Shown here in pieces: positions 44,697 to 54,952 of a stretch of DNA of 64,000 nucleotides (its first letter is position 1; every line of letters begins with the position of its first letter). The translations under genes were made by a program, and so were the position numbers. A model generated the notes under the pieces. The model did no database searches. It was not told where the DNA came from and was given only the letters and a program-made list of their open reading frames with translations. The stretch is taken from contig NZ_SIUB01000002.1 of NCBI RefSeq assembly GCF_004310425.1, positions 310,001 through 374,000 of the forward strand, given 5' to 3'. Source of the stretch: Hansschlegelia quercus (GTDB lineage Bacteria > Pseudomonadota > Alphaproteobacteria > Rhizobiales > Methylopilaceae).

Positions 44697-45896
44697 ATGA
44701 TCGGAACTCTGCTCTCAACGCTTCGCGGGTCGATCGCAGCTGCCGTTGCAGCCATTCTCCTGGCCGCGCCGGGGCCGGCAATCGCCGCTGCGCCTACTGG
44801 CCCGACGAACGCGCCGATCGCTTTCCTCTACGACGTGGACGCCGGCGCGACGCTGTTCGCCCGACAGGCCGACCTTCCGTCCCCACCCGCCAGCATGGCG
44901 ACCCTGATGACGGCGGAGCTCGTCTTCAAGGCGATGCGCGAGGGCAGGCTCAAGCCGGAGGAGTCCTTCCGCGTCACCGAGGACGCCTGGCGTCGCGGCG
45001 GCGCGCCGTCGCGCGGCTCGACGATGTTCGCGAAGTTGAACTCGGACGTCCCGCTGCCGGACCTGCTCCGAGGCTTGATTGTTCAGTCCGGCGGAGACGC
45101 CGCCATTACGCTCGCTGTGGCCGTCGCAGGATCGGAGCCGGCGTTCGCCGAGCTCATGAACCAGCGTGCGCGCGAGCTCGGTCTGGCCCGCTCGAATTTC
45201 CGGAACGCGACCGGCCTGCCGGCGCCGGACCAGCGGATGACCGCACGCGACATCGCGACCCTCGCGACCTGGCTGATCCAGACGTACCCTGAGGATTACA
45301 AGCTCTTCGCCGAACCGGAATTCACCTGGAACAAGATAACCCAGCGCAACCGCAACCCGCTGCTCGCCGACTATGCCGGCGCTGATGGGCTGAAGACGGG
45401 CTACACGGAAGACGGCGGCTACGGCCTTGTCGGCTCCGTGCAGCGCGACGGTCGTCGCCTGATCCTGGTCCTGAACGGCTTGGAAACCGCGAAGGCCAGG
45501 GCCGAGGAAGCGCGCAAGCTGCTCGACTGGGGCTTTTCAGCCTTTGCCCGCCGGGAGCTCTTCGCTGCGGGTGAGACGGTCGCGGAGGCCCGCGTCTTCG
45601 GCGGAACGACGCTCCATGTGCCGCTTGTGGCCGAGCGCGCGGTCGAGTTGCTCACGCCCAAAGGCGACGAGGGCCGTGTCGCGGCGCGGGTAAGCTATGA
45701 CGGGCCTCTCGTCGCGCCTATCGCCAAAGGCGCGCGCGTCGCGACGCTGCGGGTCTGGCGCGGGGACACGTTGACGCTCGAAACGCCGCTGCACGCGGCT
45801 GAGGACGTTACGGTCGGGCCGCTGCCCCGTAGGGCCTTCGACGGGGCGCTGGAGCTCGTCAGCGGCTGGTGGGACCAGATCTCAGCGAAGATCTGA
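44697..45896 (+). CDS. D-alanyl-D-alanine carboxypeptidase homologue (DacF/PBP5-like) with degenerate active site
   Basis: A 399-residue protein with signal peptide (cleavage near AIAAA, residue 32) and peptidase S11 domain plus a PBP5-like C-terminal beta domain. The fold is well kept: [49 protein letters not shown] and the KTG motif at 233-235 ([20 protein letters not shown]). But the family's SxxK motif reads Ser66-Met-Ala-Thr69 (lysine replaced), and SxN reads Ser131-Gly-Gly133 (asparagine replaced). Both are needed for acylation in active S11 enzymes. The frame is intact and coupled to tmk, so I read it as a pseudoenzyme, not a broken gene. The start at 44697 gives the signal peptide. 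Confidence 0.85.
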   Translation: MIGTLLSTLRGSIAAAVAAILLAAPGPAIAAAPTGPTNAPIAFLYDVDAGATLFARQADLPSPPASMATLMTAELVFKAMREGRLKPEESFRVTEDAWRRGGAPSRGSTMFAKLNSDVPLPDLLRGLIVQSGGDAAITLAVAVAGSEPAFAELMNQRARELGLARSNFRNATGLPAPDQRMTARDIATLATWLIQTYPEDYKLFAEPEFTWNKITQRNRNPLLADYAGADGLKTGYTEDGGYGLVGSVQRDGRRLILVLNGLETAKARAEEARKLLDWGFSAFARRELFAAGETVAEARVFGGTTLHVPLVAERAVELLTPKGDEGRVAARVSYDGPLVAPIAKGARVATLRVWRGDTLTLETPLHAAEDVTVGPLPRRAFDGALELVSGWWDQISAKI

Positions 45897-46537
45897 TGGC
45901 GCAGCGCGGCTTGTTCGTCGCCGTCGAAGGCGGCGACGGGGCGGGGAAGAGCGGCGTGATCGTTGCTCTCATGCGCCATCTCGAAGCGCGGGGCGTCTCC
46001 GCGCTCGCGACCCGCGAGCCAGGCGGCACGGCGGAAGGCGAGCAGCTTCGCGCTCTTCTCCTGTCCGGAGACGGCGAAGCTTGGGACCCACGTTCCGAAC
46101 TCCTGCTGATGACCGCCGCCCGCGTGCAGCATGTCCAGCACGTCATCATGCCTGCCGTCGCGCGCGGCGAGGTCGTGGTCAGCGACCGCTTCGTCGGATC
46201 GACAATCGCGTATCAGGGCGCGGGGAGGGGGCTGCCACTGCCCCTCATCCGAATCCTGCACGATCAGGCGGTGGGCGGTTTGCTGCCCGATCTGACGCTG
46301 GTGCTGGACGTCGATCCCCGCACCGGGATCGCGCGGAGCCGCAAACGGCTCGACGCGAGCGCCATCGACGAAGCGCGGTTCGAGGGTCTCGATCTCGGCT
46401 TCCACGATCGGGTACGCTCAAGCTTCCTTGATCAGGCGGCGCAGGCGCCGGAACGGCACGCGGTGATCGACGCGTCGCTTGAGCCTGAAGCCGTGCAGTC
46501 GGCTGCGATCGCCGCCGTGGATTGCCTCTTGGCGTGA
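45896..46537 (+). CDS. tmk: Thymidylate kinase
   Basis: This 213-residue enzyme phosphorylates dTMP to d[23 protein letters not shown] is the P-loop, [15 protein letters not shown] the DRE-type LID partner, and [20 protein letters not shown] the dTMP-binding region. The LID is basic ([17 protein letters not shown]). The ATG at 45896 shares one base with the preceding stop (TGATG), so it is coupled to the carboxypeptidase homologue. holB follows within about 70 bases. Confidence 0.95.
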   Translation: MAQRGLFVAVEGGDGAGKSGVIVALMRHLEARGVSALATREPGGTAEGEQLRALLLSGDGEAWDPRSELLLMTAARVQHVQHVIMPAVARGEVVVSDRFVGSTIAYQGAGRGLPLPLIRILHDQAVGGLLPDLTLVLDVDPRTGIARSRKRLDASAIDEARFEGLDLGFHDRVRSSFLDQAAQAPERHAVIDASLEPEAVQSAAIAAVDCLLA

Positions 46538-46607
46538 TGCGCGCGGCGGGTCAAAAGTCCGCCATGGCGCCACGTCGACCCATGCTCGCTCTGTCGGAGC
46601 CGGCCTC

Positions 46608-47669
46608 TTGATCGAGACCGACGGCCCGCCTGAATCCGACCGCCGTGAAGGGCTTCCGCATCCGCGGGAGACGGTGGATCTCGTCGGCCATACGGAGGCG
46701 GAGCAAGCGCTGCTTTCGGCCTTCCGCTCCGCCCGTATGCATCACGCCTGGCTGATTTCCGGCGAGGAAGGAATAGGCAAGGCGACGCTCGCCTACAGGC
46801 TCGCGCGCTTCATCCTGGCGAACCCTGATCCGTCCGCGCCAGCGGTCGTGAACGCAACGGATCTCTCTGTGGATCCGGATCATCCAGCCGCCCGCCGCGT
46901 CGCGCGGCTGGCCCATTCCGATCTCTTCGTGCTGCGCCGAGTGTGGAACGCCGAGCGCAAGGCGTTCTATGGCGACATTCGCGTCGATGACGTGCGTCGC
47001 GCGGTCTCGTTCTTCAGCACGACTGCGGGAGAGGGCGGGTGGCGCGTCGCGATCGTCGATACCGCGGACGACATGAACGGCGCCTCCGCAAACGCGCTCC
47101 TGAAGGCGCTCGAGGAGCCGCCGGCGCGCGCGATCTTCCTGTTGCTCACGACCTCTCCCCGCATGCTGCCCGCACCGGTGCGATCACGGTGCCGGTCGCT
47201 TCGGCTCGAGCCGTTGTCATCGGTTGAGACGCTCCGGGTGCTTCAGGGGCTGCCCGATGCCGAGGAACACGAGCCGGAGGCCTTGCAGGCGGCGGCCGAG
47301 CTTGCCGAGGGTAGCGTCGCACGCGCGCTGTCGCTACTGGCGAATGACGGCGCCGGACTGCGGGCCTCGGTCGCCGCGCTGCTCGACCATCTGCCTGAGA
47401 TCGATGTCCGCGCTGCACATGCGCTCGCCGAAGACCTCGCCAAACGGGGAGGGGAGGAGCGCTTCGCGCTTTTCGTCAGCCTCGTGGGCGACTGGCTGCA
47501 CGCCCGGGCTGTCGACGGCGCCGCAGTGCGGGAGCCGCGCCTTGCGCGCTTCGCGGAGCTATGGGAGAAAACGGCCCGCTCGGCCCGCGATATCGATGTC
47601 TTCAACCTCGACCGCCGGCCCTTCGTCCTTGCGACGCTGACCGAGCTCGCCGGCCTCGCGCGCCGGTGA
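46608..47669 (+). CDS. holB: DNA polymerase III delta-prime subunit
   Basis: A 353-residue clamp-loader subunit. [40 protein letters not shown] (Walker A) and [20 protein letters not shown] with [15 protein letters not shown] (the SRC motif) are the delta-prime hallmarks. The cysteine-rich zinc module between Walker A and the SRC region of many DnaX/HolB relatives is absent, as I expect in alphaproteobacteria. No ATG is in frame before the domain; I use TTG at 46608. The true start could be a further upstream TTG. It lies between tmk and metG in the conserved order. Confidence 0.88.
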   Translation: MIETDGPPESDRREGLPHPRETVDLVGHTEAEQALLSAFRSARMHHAWLISGEEGIGKATLAYRLARFILANPDPSAPAVVNATDLSVDPDHPAARRVARLAHSDLFVLRRVWNAERKAFYGDIRVDDVRRAVSFFSTTAGEGGWRVAIVDTADDMNGASANALLKALEEPPARAIFLLLTTSPRMLPAPVRSRCRSLRLEPLSSVETLRVLQGLPDAEEHEPEALQAAAELAEGSVARALSLLANDGAGLRASVAALLDHLPEIDVRAAHALAEDLAKRGGEERFALFVSLVGDWLHARAVDGAAVREPRLARFAELWEKTARSARDIDVFNLDRRPFVLATLTELAGLARR

Positions 47670-47700
47670 GGCCCGACTGCCCGAGATCCTGAAGCTCGCG

Positions 47701-49260
47701 ATGCCGGACCAGAAGCCCTTTTACGTCACGACCGCCATCTCCTACCCGAACGGCGTCCCGCATATCGGGCACGTCTACGAGGCGATCGCGACGGACGCGA
47801 TCGCGCGCTTTCACCGGCTGTCCGGACGCGACGTCCGCTTCGTCACCGGCACGGACGAGCACGGCCTGAAGATGGCGCAGACGGCCGCGCGCGAAGGCGT
47901 GACGCCGTTCGAATGGGCGACGAGGAACGCCGAGCGCTTCCGGGCGATGGACGAGCGCTTCGCGATCTCCTTCGACCGCTTCATCCGCACGACCGACAAG
48001 GACCATTACGCCGCGAGCCAGGAGGTCTGGCGGCGGATGGCGGAGAACGGCGACATCTATCTCGGCAAGTACGAGGGCTGGTACTCGGTCCGCGACGAAG
48101 CCTATTTCGACGAAGCCGAGACGGTTCTGGCCGAGGACGGAAGCCGCAAGGCGCCGACCGGCGCGCCGGTCGAATGGGTGGTCGAAGAGAGCTATTTCTT
48201 CCGCCTCTCGGCCTATCAGGATCGGCTGCTCAAGCTCTACGAAGAACAGCCCGGCTTCATCGGCCCCGAGGCGCGGCGCAACGAGATCCTGGCCTTCGTG
48301 AAGCGGGGCCTGACGGACCTTTCGATCAGCCGCACGACGTTCGACTGGGGCGTGCCGGTGCCCGGCGATCCGCGCCACGTGATGTATGTCTGGCTCGACG
48401 CGCTGACGAACTACCTGACCGGCGCCGGCTTTCCCGACGACGCGTCCGAGCTGAAGCGCTTCTGGCCGGCCGACCTGCACGTGATCGGCAAGGACATCAT
48501 CCGCTTCCATACGGTGTTCTGGCCGGCCTTCCTGATGTCGGCTGGGCTGCCGCTGCCGAAGCGGGTGTTCGCGCACGGCTTCCTCACCAATCGCGGCGAG
48601 AAGATCTCGAAGTCGGTTGGCAACGTCGTCGATCCCTTCGCGCTCGCCGACGGCTACGGCGTCGACGCCGTGCGCTATTTCCTGCTGCGCGAGGCGCCGT
48701 TCGGGCAAGACGGCTCCTACAGCCACGAAGCGATCGTCGGCCGCATCAACGCCGATCTCGCAAATGACCTCGGCAATCTCGCGCAGCGCTCGCTCTCAAT
48801 GGTCGCAAAGAACTGCGAGGGCAGGGCGCCTGCGCCCGGCGTTCCTTCGCCCGCCGACGAGGCGATGCTGGCCGCGGTCGACGCGCTCTGGCCGAAGGTC
48901 TCCGCCGCTTTCGTGGAGCCCGCGCCGCACGCCGCGCTCGCCGCAATCTGGACGGTCGTTGCGGAAGCCAACCGCTATTTCGCGGGCCAGGAACCGTGGG
49001 CGCTCAGGAAGACGGACCCGGAGCGCATGGCGACGGTGCTCTACGTCACGCTCGAGACGGTGCGGCAGATCGCGATACTTGCGCAGCCGGTGATGCCGGA
49101 AGCTGCGTCGAAGCTCCTCGATCTCGTCGGCTCGCCGGAAAACGCGCGCAGCTTCGCGGCGCTCGGGGAGGGCGGTCGGCTCGTCCCCGGCGCCGCCCTG
49201 CCCGCACCGCAGCCGGTGTTCCCGCGCTATGTCGAGTCCGAAGCGGAGGCCGCTTCGTGA
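47701..49260 (+). CDS. metG: Methionine--tRNA ligase
   Basis: This 519-residue class I synthetase has [20 protein letters not shown] with the HIGH motif and [20 protein letters not shown] with KISKS. The connective peptide (about 120-150) lacks the four zinc cysteines, so it is the zinc-free type. There is no C-terminal tRNA-binding dimerisation domain; the protein ends shortly after the anticodon-binding helices. It overlaps tatD by 4 bases (GTGA). Confidence 0.96.
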   Translation: MPDQKPFYVTTAISYPNGVPHIGHVYEAIATDAIARFHRLSGRDVRFVTGTDEHGLKMAQTAAREGVTPFEWATRNAERFRAMDERFAISFDRFIRTTDKDHYAASQEVWRRMAENGDIYLGKYEGWYSVRDEAYFDEAETVLAEDGSRKAPTGAPVEWVVEESYFFRLSAYQDRLLKLYEEQPGFIGPEARRNEILAFVKRGLTDLSISRTTFDWGVPVPGDPRHVMYVWLDALTNYLTGAGFPDDASELKRFWPADLHVIGKDIIRFHTVFWPAFLMSAGLPLPKRVFAHGFLTNRGEKISKSVGNVVDPFALADGYGVDAVRYFLLREAPFGQDGSYSHEAIVGRINADLANDLGNLAQRSLSMVAKNCEGRAPAPGVPSPADEAMLAAVDALWPKVSAAFVEPAPHAALAAIWTVVAEANRYFAGQEPWALRKTDPERMATVLYVTLETVRQIAILAQPVMPEAASKLLDLVGSPENARSFAALGEGGRLVPGAALPAPQPVFPRYVESEAEAAS

Positions 49261-50075
49261 CGGCGGCGCTCGTCGACAGCCATTGCCACCTCGACTTCGC
49301 CGATTTCGCGCCCGAGCGGGACGCGGTGGTTGAGCGCGCCCATGCAGCCGGCGTCGGCCTGATGCTGACGATCTCGACCCGCGTGCGCCGGTTCGACGAA
49401 ATTCTCGCGCTTGTGGAGCGGTATCCCAGCGTCGTCGGCACTGTGGGCACGCATCCGCAAAACGCGCATGAGGAAATCGACGTCTCGGCCGAAGAGCTCA
49501 TTCGGCTCGCGGCGCATCCAAAGATCGTCGGCTTCGGCGAGGCCGGGCTCGATTTCCACTATGAGGGCGACTACGCGGCGCAGGAGCGGGGCTTTCGCGC
49601 CCACATCGCCGCCGCCAGAGAGACGGGCCTGCCTTTGGTGATCCACGCGCGGTCCGCCGACGACAAGATGATCGCCGTGCTCGAGGAAGAGACGGGGAAG
49701 GGGCCCTTCCCCGCGGTCCTTCACTGTTTCTCGTCCGGCGCGGAACTCGCGCGCCGCGGCGTCGCGCTTGGGCTCTACGTGTCCTTCTCCGGAATCCTGA
49801 CGTTCAAGAGATCGGAGGAGCTGCGCACGATCGCCGCTGAGGTCCCGGCCGACCGGCTGCTGGTGGAGACCGACGCGCCGTATCTCGCGCCAGAGCCGTT
49901 CCGCGGCAAGCGCAACGAACCGGCCTATACGGCGCGAACCGCTGCGACGCTCGCTGGCGTCCGCAACTGGAGCGAGGCGGAGACCCGCGCAATCACAACA
50001 GACAATTTCTTCCGCTTGTTCAGTAAGGCGGACAGGAACGCTCTCGTCGTGTCGGAAGCCGTCGGAACCGCATGA
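49257..50075 (+). CDS. TatD-family metal-dependent hydrolase
   Basis: A 272-residue TIM-barrel hydrolase. The metal ligands are in [45 protein letters not shown] and [20 protein letters not shown], the last two being family signatures. TatD-type enzymes act as DNases or on D-aminoacyl substrates; the exact substrate is not clear. The GTG start overlaps the metG stop; the stop overlaps the next ATG by 4 bases. Confidence 0.92.
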   Translation: MTAALVDSHCHLDFADFAPERDAVVERAHAAGVGLMLTISTRVRRFDEILALVERYPSVVGTVGTHPQNAHEEIDVSAEELIRLAAHPKIVGFGEAGLDFHYEGDYAAQERGFRAHIAAARETGLPLVIHARSADDKMIAVLEEETGKGPFPAVLHCFSSGAELARRGVALGLYVSFSGILTFKRSEELRTIAAEVPADRLLVETDAPYLAPEPFRGKRNEPAYTARTAATLAGVRNWSEAETRAITTDNFFRLFSKADRNALVVSEAVGTA

Positions 50076-50866
50076 GCCGCACGGTCACGATCCTCGGTTG
50101 CGGCTCATCCGGCGGCGTGCCGCGGGTGGCTTCTGGCTGGGGCGCGTGCGATCCGAACGAGCCGAAGAACCGGCGCCGCCGCTGTTCGATATTGGTGGAG
50201 CAGGGATCGGCAGTTGGCGTCACCCGCGTGCTGGTCGACACCGGCGCGGACCTGCGCGACCAGTTGCTCGGCGCCAATGTCGATCGCATCGACGGCGTCC
50301 TCTACACGCATGAGCACGCAGACCACACCCACGGGATCGACGATCTGCGGCCGCTCGCGATCCACGCCCACGGCCGCGTCGACATCTGGTGCGACGCGCA
50401 GATGTCCGGCTTCCTGAACGACCGCTTCGGCTACGTCTTCAAGACGCCCACGGGCAGCGATTATCCGCCGATCCTCAACGAGCGACGGCTAACCGCCGGA
50501 ACGTCTGCGGCCGTAGAAGGGCCGGGGGGCGCCATCGACGCCCTTCCCTTCGAACTGGTCCACGGCCGCGAGCGCGCGCTCGGCTTCCGCTTCGGCGACA
50601 TGGCCTACACGCCCGACGTCAACAGGATCCCGCAAGATGCTGAAACGCATCTCAAAAATCTTGATCTGTGGATCGTCGACGCGCTGCGCGACACGCCGCA
50701 TCCGAGCCATTTCTCGCTGAGCGATGCGCTCGGCTGGATCGAGCGTCTGAAGCCGCGCCGGGCGGTGCTGACCAACCTCCATACCGATCTCGATTACGCC
50801 ACGCTCAAGGCGCGCCTGCCGGCCGGGATCGAGCCGGCCTATGACGGGCTGAGGCTGGCGTTCTGA
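50072..50866 (+). CDS. Metallo-beta-lactamase fold hydrolase (PhnP-like)
   Basis: A 264-residue protein. ILGCGSSGGVPRVASGWGAC is the opening of the PhnP/lipoate-associated MBL group, and VLYTHEHADHTHGIDDLRPL carries the HxHxDH metal motif. The His in PHPSHFSLSDAL and NLHTDLDY near the end supply further ligands. PhnP itself is a cyclic phosphodiesterase; here, without phn genes, the substrate is unknown. It is coupled to tatD by overlap, part of the rlpA-to-MBL conserved run. Confidence 0.88.
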   Translation: MSRTVTILGCGSSGGVPRVASGWGACDPNEPKNRRRRCSILVEQGSAVGVTRVLVDTGADLRDQLLGANVDRIDGVLYTHEHADHTHGIDDLRPLAIHAHGRVDIWCDAQMSGFLNDRFGYVFKTPTGSDYPPILNERRLTAGTSAAVEGPGGAIDALPFELVHGRERALGFRFGDMAYTPDVNRIPQDAETHLKNLDLWIVDALRDTPHPSHFSLSDALGWIERLKPRRAVLTNLHTDLDYATLKARLPAGIEPAYDGLRLAF

Positions 50867-50867
50867 G

Positions 50868-51176
50868 ATGAGGCGGCGTTTAATTCTCTATGGTTCGAGC
50901 CTCGCCGTGATCCTCCTGCTAGCCTTCCTGCCGCTGATCCTGGCGCTCGGCGCATCCGCGATCGCCGACGCTGCGGGCTGCAGGCTCGACGAAGCCAGCA
51001 GCTATCCCTGTATTATCGGCGGCGTCGATTTCGGCGACATGCTCGCCGTGATGTTCGTGCTGGGCTGGCTGTCGCTGGTGAGCTTGCCGTTCGGAGCGGC
51101 CGCGGTGCTGGCCTGGCTCATAGTCTTGGCGGTCGACGTCGTCTGGCAGCGGGTACGCCAGCGGCGGCAGACCTGA
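50868..51176 (+). CDS. Small membrane protein of unknown function (102 aa)
   Basis: A 102-residue protein with an N-terminal membrane segment (about 5-32, LILYGSSLAVILLLAFLPLI) and a C-terminal segment pair (about 58-92, MLAVMFVLGWLSLVSLPFGA then AVLAWLIVLAVDVVW). Between them is a short loop with two cysteines (AGCRLDEASSYPCIIGG), likely periplasmic. It begins 1 base after the MBL gene stop. I do not recognise a family. Confidence 0.65.
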   Translation: MRRRLILYGSSLAVILLLAFLPLILALGASAIADAAGCRLDEASSYPCIIGGVDFGDMLAVMFVLGWLSLVSLPFGAAAVLAWLIVLAVDVVWQRVRQRRQT

Positions 51177-51313
51177 TTAGACGCCGGACCCGCTGCCGTC
51201 CCCAAGCGCGGGGATCAGGAGTCGTTCCATAATATATCTTATGCGACTCACAGTGACGTCTCTGGACGCCCCGTACGCAGCGCTCTCCTGGCGGCCAAAT
51301 AGACCCTGAGGCC

Positions 51314-52783
51314 TTACTGGCTGGCGAGCGACTGAAGCACGTTCGGCAACGCGCCCGGCAGATCGTCGGCGATTAGGCCCCGTCCGATCGCATTGGCGGC
51401 CTCGCCATGCAACCAGACCGCGGCTGACGCCGCTTCGAAGACCGGCGCACCCTGGGCCATGAGGCCCGCGATCAATCCGGCCAGCACATCGCCGGCCCCG
51501 GCCGTTGCGAGATGCGGCGGCGCGTTGTCCGCGATCGTCGCGCGTCCATCCTGCGACGCGACGACGGTGTCCGGGCCCTTGAGGACGATCGTCGCGCCGA
51601 CACGCGCCGCCGCCGCGCGTGCGCGCTCGAGCTTGGAGGGAGCGACGTCGGCATCCTCTCCGAACACGCGCTTGAATTCGCCCTCGTGCGGCGTCAGCAC
51701 CGCCTCGCCCTCGCCGATCAGGCGTCCCAGGCCTTCCGCGTCGCCCGCGAACAGCGAAAAGACATCGGCGTCCATCACGACGCGCCGGTCGCCCGCGCAG
51801 GCCTCCTCCAGCGCGCGCCGGGTGTCGGGCGTCGCGCTGGCGCCCGGCCCAACCACGACTGCGGCAACCTTTCGCTGGTCGAGAAAAGAGCGCCAGCCGT
51901 CTTCGGCCTCCCGCAGCATGATGGCGGTGAGGTGTGCGGCGTGTTCCTTCAGCGCGGCCTTGGAGCCGAGGAGGGTGACGGCCCCTGCCCCAGCCCGAAG
52001 CGCAGCAAGAGCCGACAGCCGGCTGGCGCCGGTTTGAAGCTCCGGCCCGCTCCATACGGCGACATGCCCGCGGGAGTATTTATGGCCCGCGATCGACGGC
52101 TCCGGAATGGCGTCACGCCAGACCGCCGGCCGGTTGAGCCAGACGCGCGCGCCGACCGATGCGACGGCGCTCGCCGGCGCGCCGATGTCGGCGAGGACGA
52201 TGCGGCCGCACAGCAACCGCCCCGGAAGCAGGATATGGCCGGGCTTCAGCCGCACGAAGGTGACCGTGACGTCCGCTCTCATGCAGACGTCACCGATTGG
52301 ATGTCCTGAGGCGCCGTCGAGGCCGCTGGGGGTATCGACGGCGATGATCGGGGCGCCGCAGGCCTGTGCGGCCAGGACCGCGTCGGCGGCCGCGCCCGAG
52401 AGTGGCCGCGAGAGCCCTGCCCCGAACAAGGCGTCGATGATCAGATCGACCCTAGCGAAATCCGCGTCCTCGAGCCGGACCGTCGGCCCCGCCCATCCCG
52501 CGGCAGCCTGCGCGGCGTCGCCCCTCAGCGCAGCTCGGTCCCCAAGCACGGCGACGACCACCGCTCTGTTCGCCTCGGCCAGCAGCCGCGCCGCGACGAA
52601 GCCGTCGCCGCCGTTCGCGCCGGGGCCTGCGAGGACCACGATCTTTTCCGCCGCGTAGTCGAGAGCCGCGTGTGCGACCGCTTCGCCGGCACGCTCCATG
52701 AGCGCAGCGCCGGGAACGCCCTCGGCCGCCGAGGCGCGGTCCACTTCCGTCATCTCTGCTGGCGTCAGAAGCTCGAAATCCAT
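51314..52783 (-). CDS. nnrDE: Bifunctional NAD(P)H-hydrate epimerase / ADP-dependent NAD(P)H-hydrate dehydratase
   Basis: A 489-residue repair enzyme that restores hydrated NADH and NADPH. The epimerase half (NnrE, about 1-210) has LAGPGANGGDGFVAARLLAE and VDTPSGLDGASG. The kinase-like dehydratase half (NnrD, about 215-489) has VVGPGASATPDTRRALEEAC, LTPHEGEFKRVFG and NAPPHLATAGAGDVLAGLIA. The fused form is common in bacteria. It is divergent from glnB, with 276 bases between that contain a long inverted repeat and a sigma-54 promoter. I give the common symbol for the fusion. Confidence 0.93.
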   Translation of the reverse strand: MDFELLTPAEMTEVDRASAAEGVPGAALMERAGEAVAHAALDYAAEKIVVLAGPGANGGDGFVAARLLAEANRAVVVAVLGDRAALRGDAAQAAAGWAGPTVRLEDADFARVDLIIDALFGAGLSRPLSGAAADAVLAAQACGAPIIAVDTPSGLDGASGHPIGDVCMRADVTVTFVRLKPGHILLPGRLLCGRIVLADIGAPASAVASVGARVWLNRPAVWRDAIPEPSIAGHKYSRGHVAVWSGPELQTGASRLSALAALRAGAGAVTLLGSKAALKEHAAHLTAIMLREAEDGWRSFLDQRKVAAVVVGPGASATPDTRRALEEACAGDRRVVMDADVFSLFAGDAEGLGRLIGEGEAVLTPHEGEFKRVFGEDADVAPSKLERARAAAARVGATIVLKGPDTVVASQDGRATIADNAPPHLATAGAGDVLAGLIAGLMAQGAPVFEAASAAVWLHGEAANAIGRGLIADDLPGALPNVLQSLASQ

Positions 52784-52811
52784 CGCTCACTCGTTTGCAT
52801 CAAATGCTGCT

Positions 52812-52864
52812 TAATTTTCGCGCCGGAGGCTATCGTATGGGCAGGTATCTCCGGACGAAAATTA
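52812..52864. repeat. Inverted repeat between nnrDE and glnB
   Basis: A perfect TAATTTTCG/CGAAAATTA pair (52812-52820 and 52856-52864) with an inner CCGGAG/CTCCGG pair (52823-52828 and 52849-52854). It is AT-rich at the ends, unlike its surroundings, and lies upstream of both divergent genes, about 110 bases before the sigma-54 promoter. Confidence 0.55.
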
Positions 52865-52948
52865 TGCGGCGCGATCATGCATTGAGCAGGATCGTTTGCG
52901 CCGATAGAGTATCGTCGCGCCCGTCGCCAACGCCAGCTAGGGCGCTGA

Positions 52949-53398
<450 letters not shown>

Positions 53399-53463
53399 GG
53401 ATCGCCGACGCCCGGTGGGAGCGCCGGGCGGCGAAAGACTTCGTAGAAAAAGGATAAGAAAAA

Positions 53464-54879
53464 ATGACGATGAAATCGTCCAAAGACGTCATGAAGTTCA
53501 TCGCCGAAAACGACGTGAAATACGTCGATCTCCGGTTCACCGACCCCAAGGGCAAGTGGCAGCACGTCACCTTCGACATCACGATGGTCGACGAGGACTT
53601 TTTCACCGACGGGCAGATGTTCGACGGCTCGTCGATCGCCGGATGGAAGGCGATCAACGAGTCCGACATGCTGCTGATGCCGGATGTGAAGACCGCCTGC
53701 GTCGACCCGTTCTTCGCGGCGACCACCCTTTCGGTCGTGTGCGACGTGCTGGAGCCAACCACGGGCGAGCCCTACGAGCGCGATCCGCGCGGCACTCTGG
53801 TCAAGGCCGAGGCCTATCTGAAGTCGCTCGGAATCGGCGACACCATCTATTTCGGCCCCGAGGCCGAGTTCTTCGTGTTCGACGACGTGCGCTTCGCGGC
53901 GACGCCATACAATACCGGCTTCAAGCTGGACAGCGATGAACTGCCGACGAATTCGGACGCGGAATACGACACCGGCAATCTTGGCCACCGCATCCGAACC
54001 AAGGGCGGCTACTTCCCCGTTCCGCCGATGGACAGCGCGCAGGACATGCGCGGCGAGATGCTCGCCGCGATGGCCGCGATGGGCGCCAAGGTCGAGAAGC
54101 ACCACCACGAGGTGGCTTCCGCCCAGCATGAGCTCGGCTTGAAGTTCGAAGAAGCCGTGCTGATGGCGGACCACACGCAGGTCTACAAGTACTGCATCCA
54201 CCAGGTCGCGCAGAGCTACGGCAAGACGGCGACCTTCATGCCGAAGCCGGTCTATGGCGACAACGGCTCGGGCATGCACTGCCACATGTCGATCTGGAAG
54301 AACGGCAAGCCCCTGTTCGCCGGCGACAAGTACGCGGGCCTCAGCCAGGAGTGCCTCTGGTACATCGGCGGCGTCATCAAGCACGCCAAGGCCATCAACG
54401 CCTTCACGAACCCTACGACGAACAGCTACAAGCGCCTTGTCCCGGGCTTCGAAGCCCCGGTCCTGCTCGCCTATTCCGCGCGCAACCGCTCGGCCTCCTG
54501 CCGCATCCCGTGGACGACCTCGCCCAAGGCGAAGCGCGTCGAAGTCCGCTTCCCGGACCCGTCGGCGAACCCCTATCTCTGCTTCGCCGCGCTCATGATG
54601 GCCGGGCTCGACGGCATCGTGAACAAGATCGATCCCGGCCAGCCGATGGACAAGGATCTCTACGACCTGCCGCCGAAGGAGCTGAAGAAGATCCCGACGG
54701 TGTGCGGCTCGCTCCGCGAGGCGCTGAGCTCGCTCGACAAGGACCGCGAGTTCCTGAAGCGCGGCGCGGTCTTCACCGACGACCAGATCGACAGCTTCAT
54801 CGACCTCAAGATGCAGGAAGTCATTCGCTTCGAGCACACGCCGCACCCGGTCGAGTTCGACATGTATTACTCGGTCTGA
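53464..54879 (+). CDS. glnA: Glutamine synthetase type I
   Basis: This 471-residue dodecameric enzyme makes glutamine from glutamate and ammonia. [20 protein letters not shown] (N-terminal), [28 protein letters not shown] (ATP site), and [11 protein letters not shown] are the class I signatures. The adenylylation site is Tyr400 in [12 protein letters not shown], so it is probably under GlnE control. A strong terminator follows, so this ends the operon. Confidence 0.98.
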   Translation: MTMKSSKDVMKFIAENDVKYVDLRFTDPKGKWQHVTFDITMVDEDFFTDGQMFDGSSIAGWKAINESDMLLMPDVKTACVDPFFAATTLSVVCDVLEPTTGEPYERDPRGTLVKAEAYLKSLGIGDTIYFGPEAEFFVFDDVRFAATPYNTGFKLDSDELPTNSDAEYDTGNLGHRIRTKGGYFPVPPMDSAQDMRGEMLAAMAAMGAKVEKHHHEVASAQHELGLKFEEAVLMADHTQVYKYCIHQVAQSYGKTATFMPKPVYGDNGSGMHCHMSIWKNGKPLFAGDKYAGLSQECLWYIGGVIKHAKAINAFTNPTTNSYKRLVPGFEAPVLLAYSARNRSASCRIPWTTSPKAKRVEVRFPDPSANPYLCFAALMMAGLDGIVNKIDPGQPMDKDLYDLPPKELKKIPTVCGSLREALSSLDKDREFLKRGAVFTDDQIDSFIDLKMQEVIRFEHTPHPVEFDMYYSV

Positions 54880-54909
54880 GGATCTGCTCTCAGCTCCCTT
54901 GGAGCGCTG

Positions 54910-54937
54910 GGGGACGCCGTAAGGCGTCCCCTTTTTT
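54910..54937 (+). terminator. Rho-independent terminator after glnA
   Basis: A perfect 9-bp stem (GGGGACGCC with GGCGTCCCC) with a GTAA loop is followed by TTTTTT. It also separates glnA from the convergent beta-helix gene, whose stop lies 16 bases further. Confidence 0.93.
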
Positions 54938-54952
54938 ATTCGCTAGCCCGCT

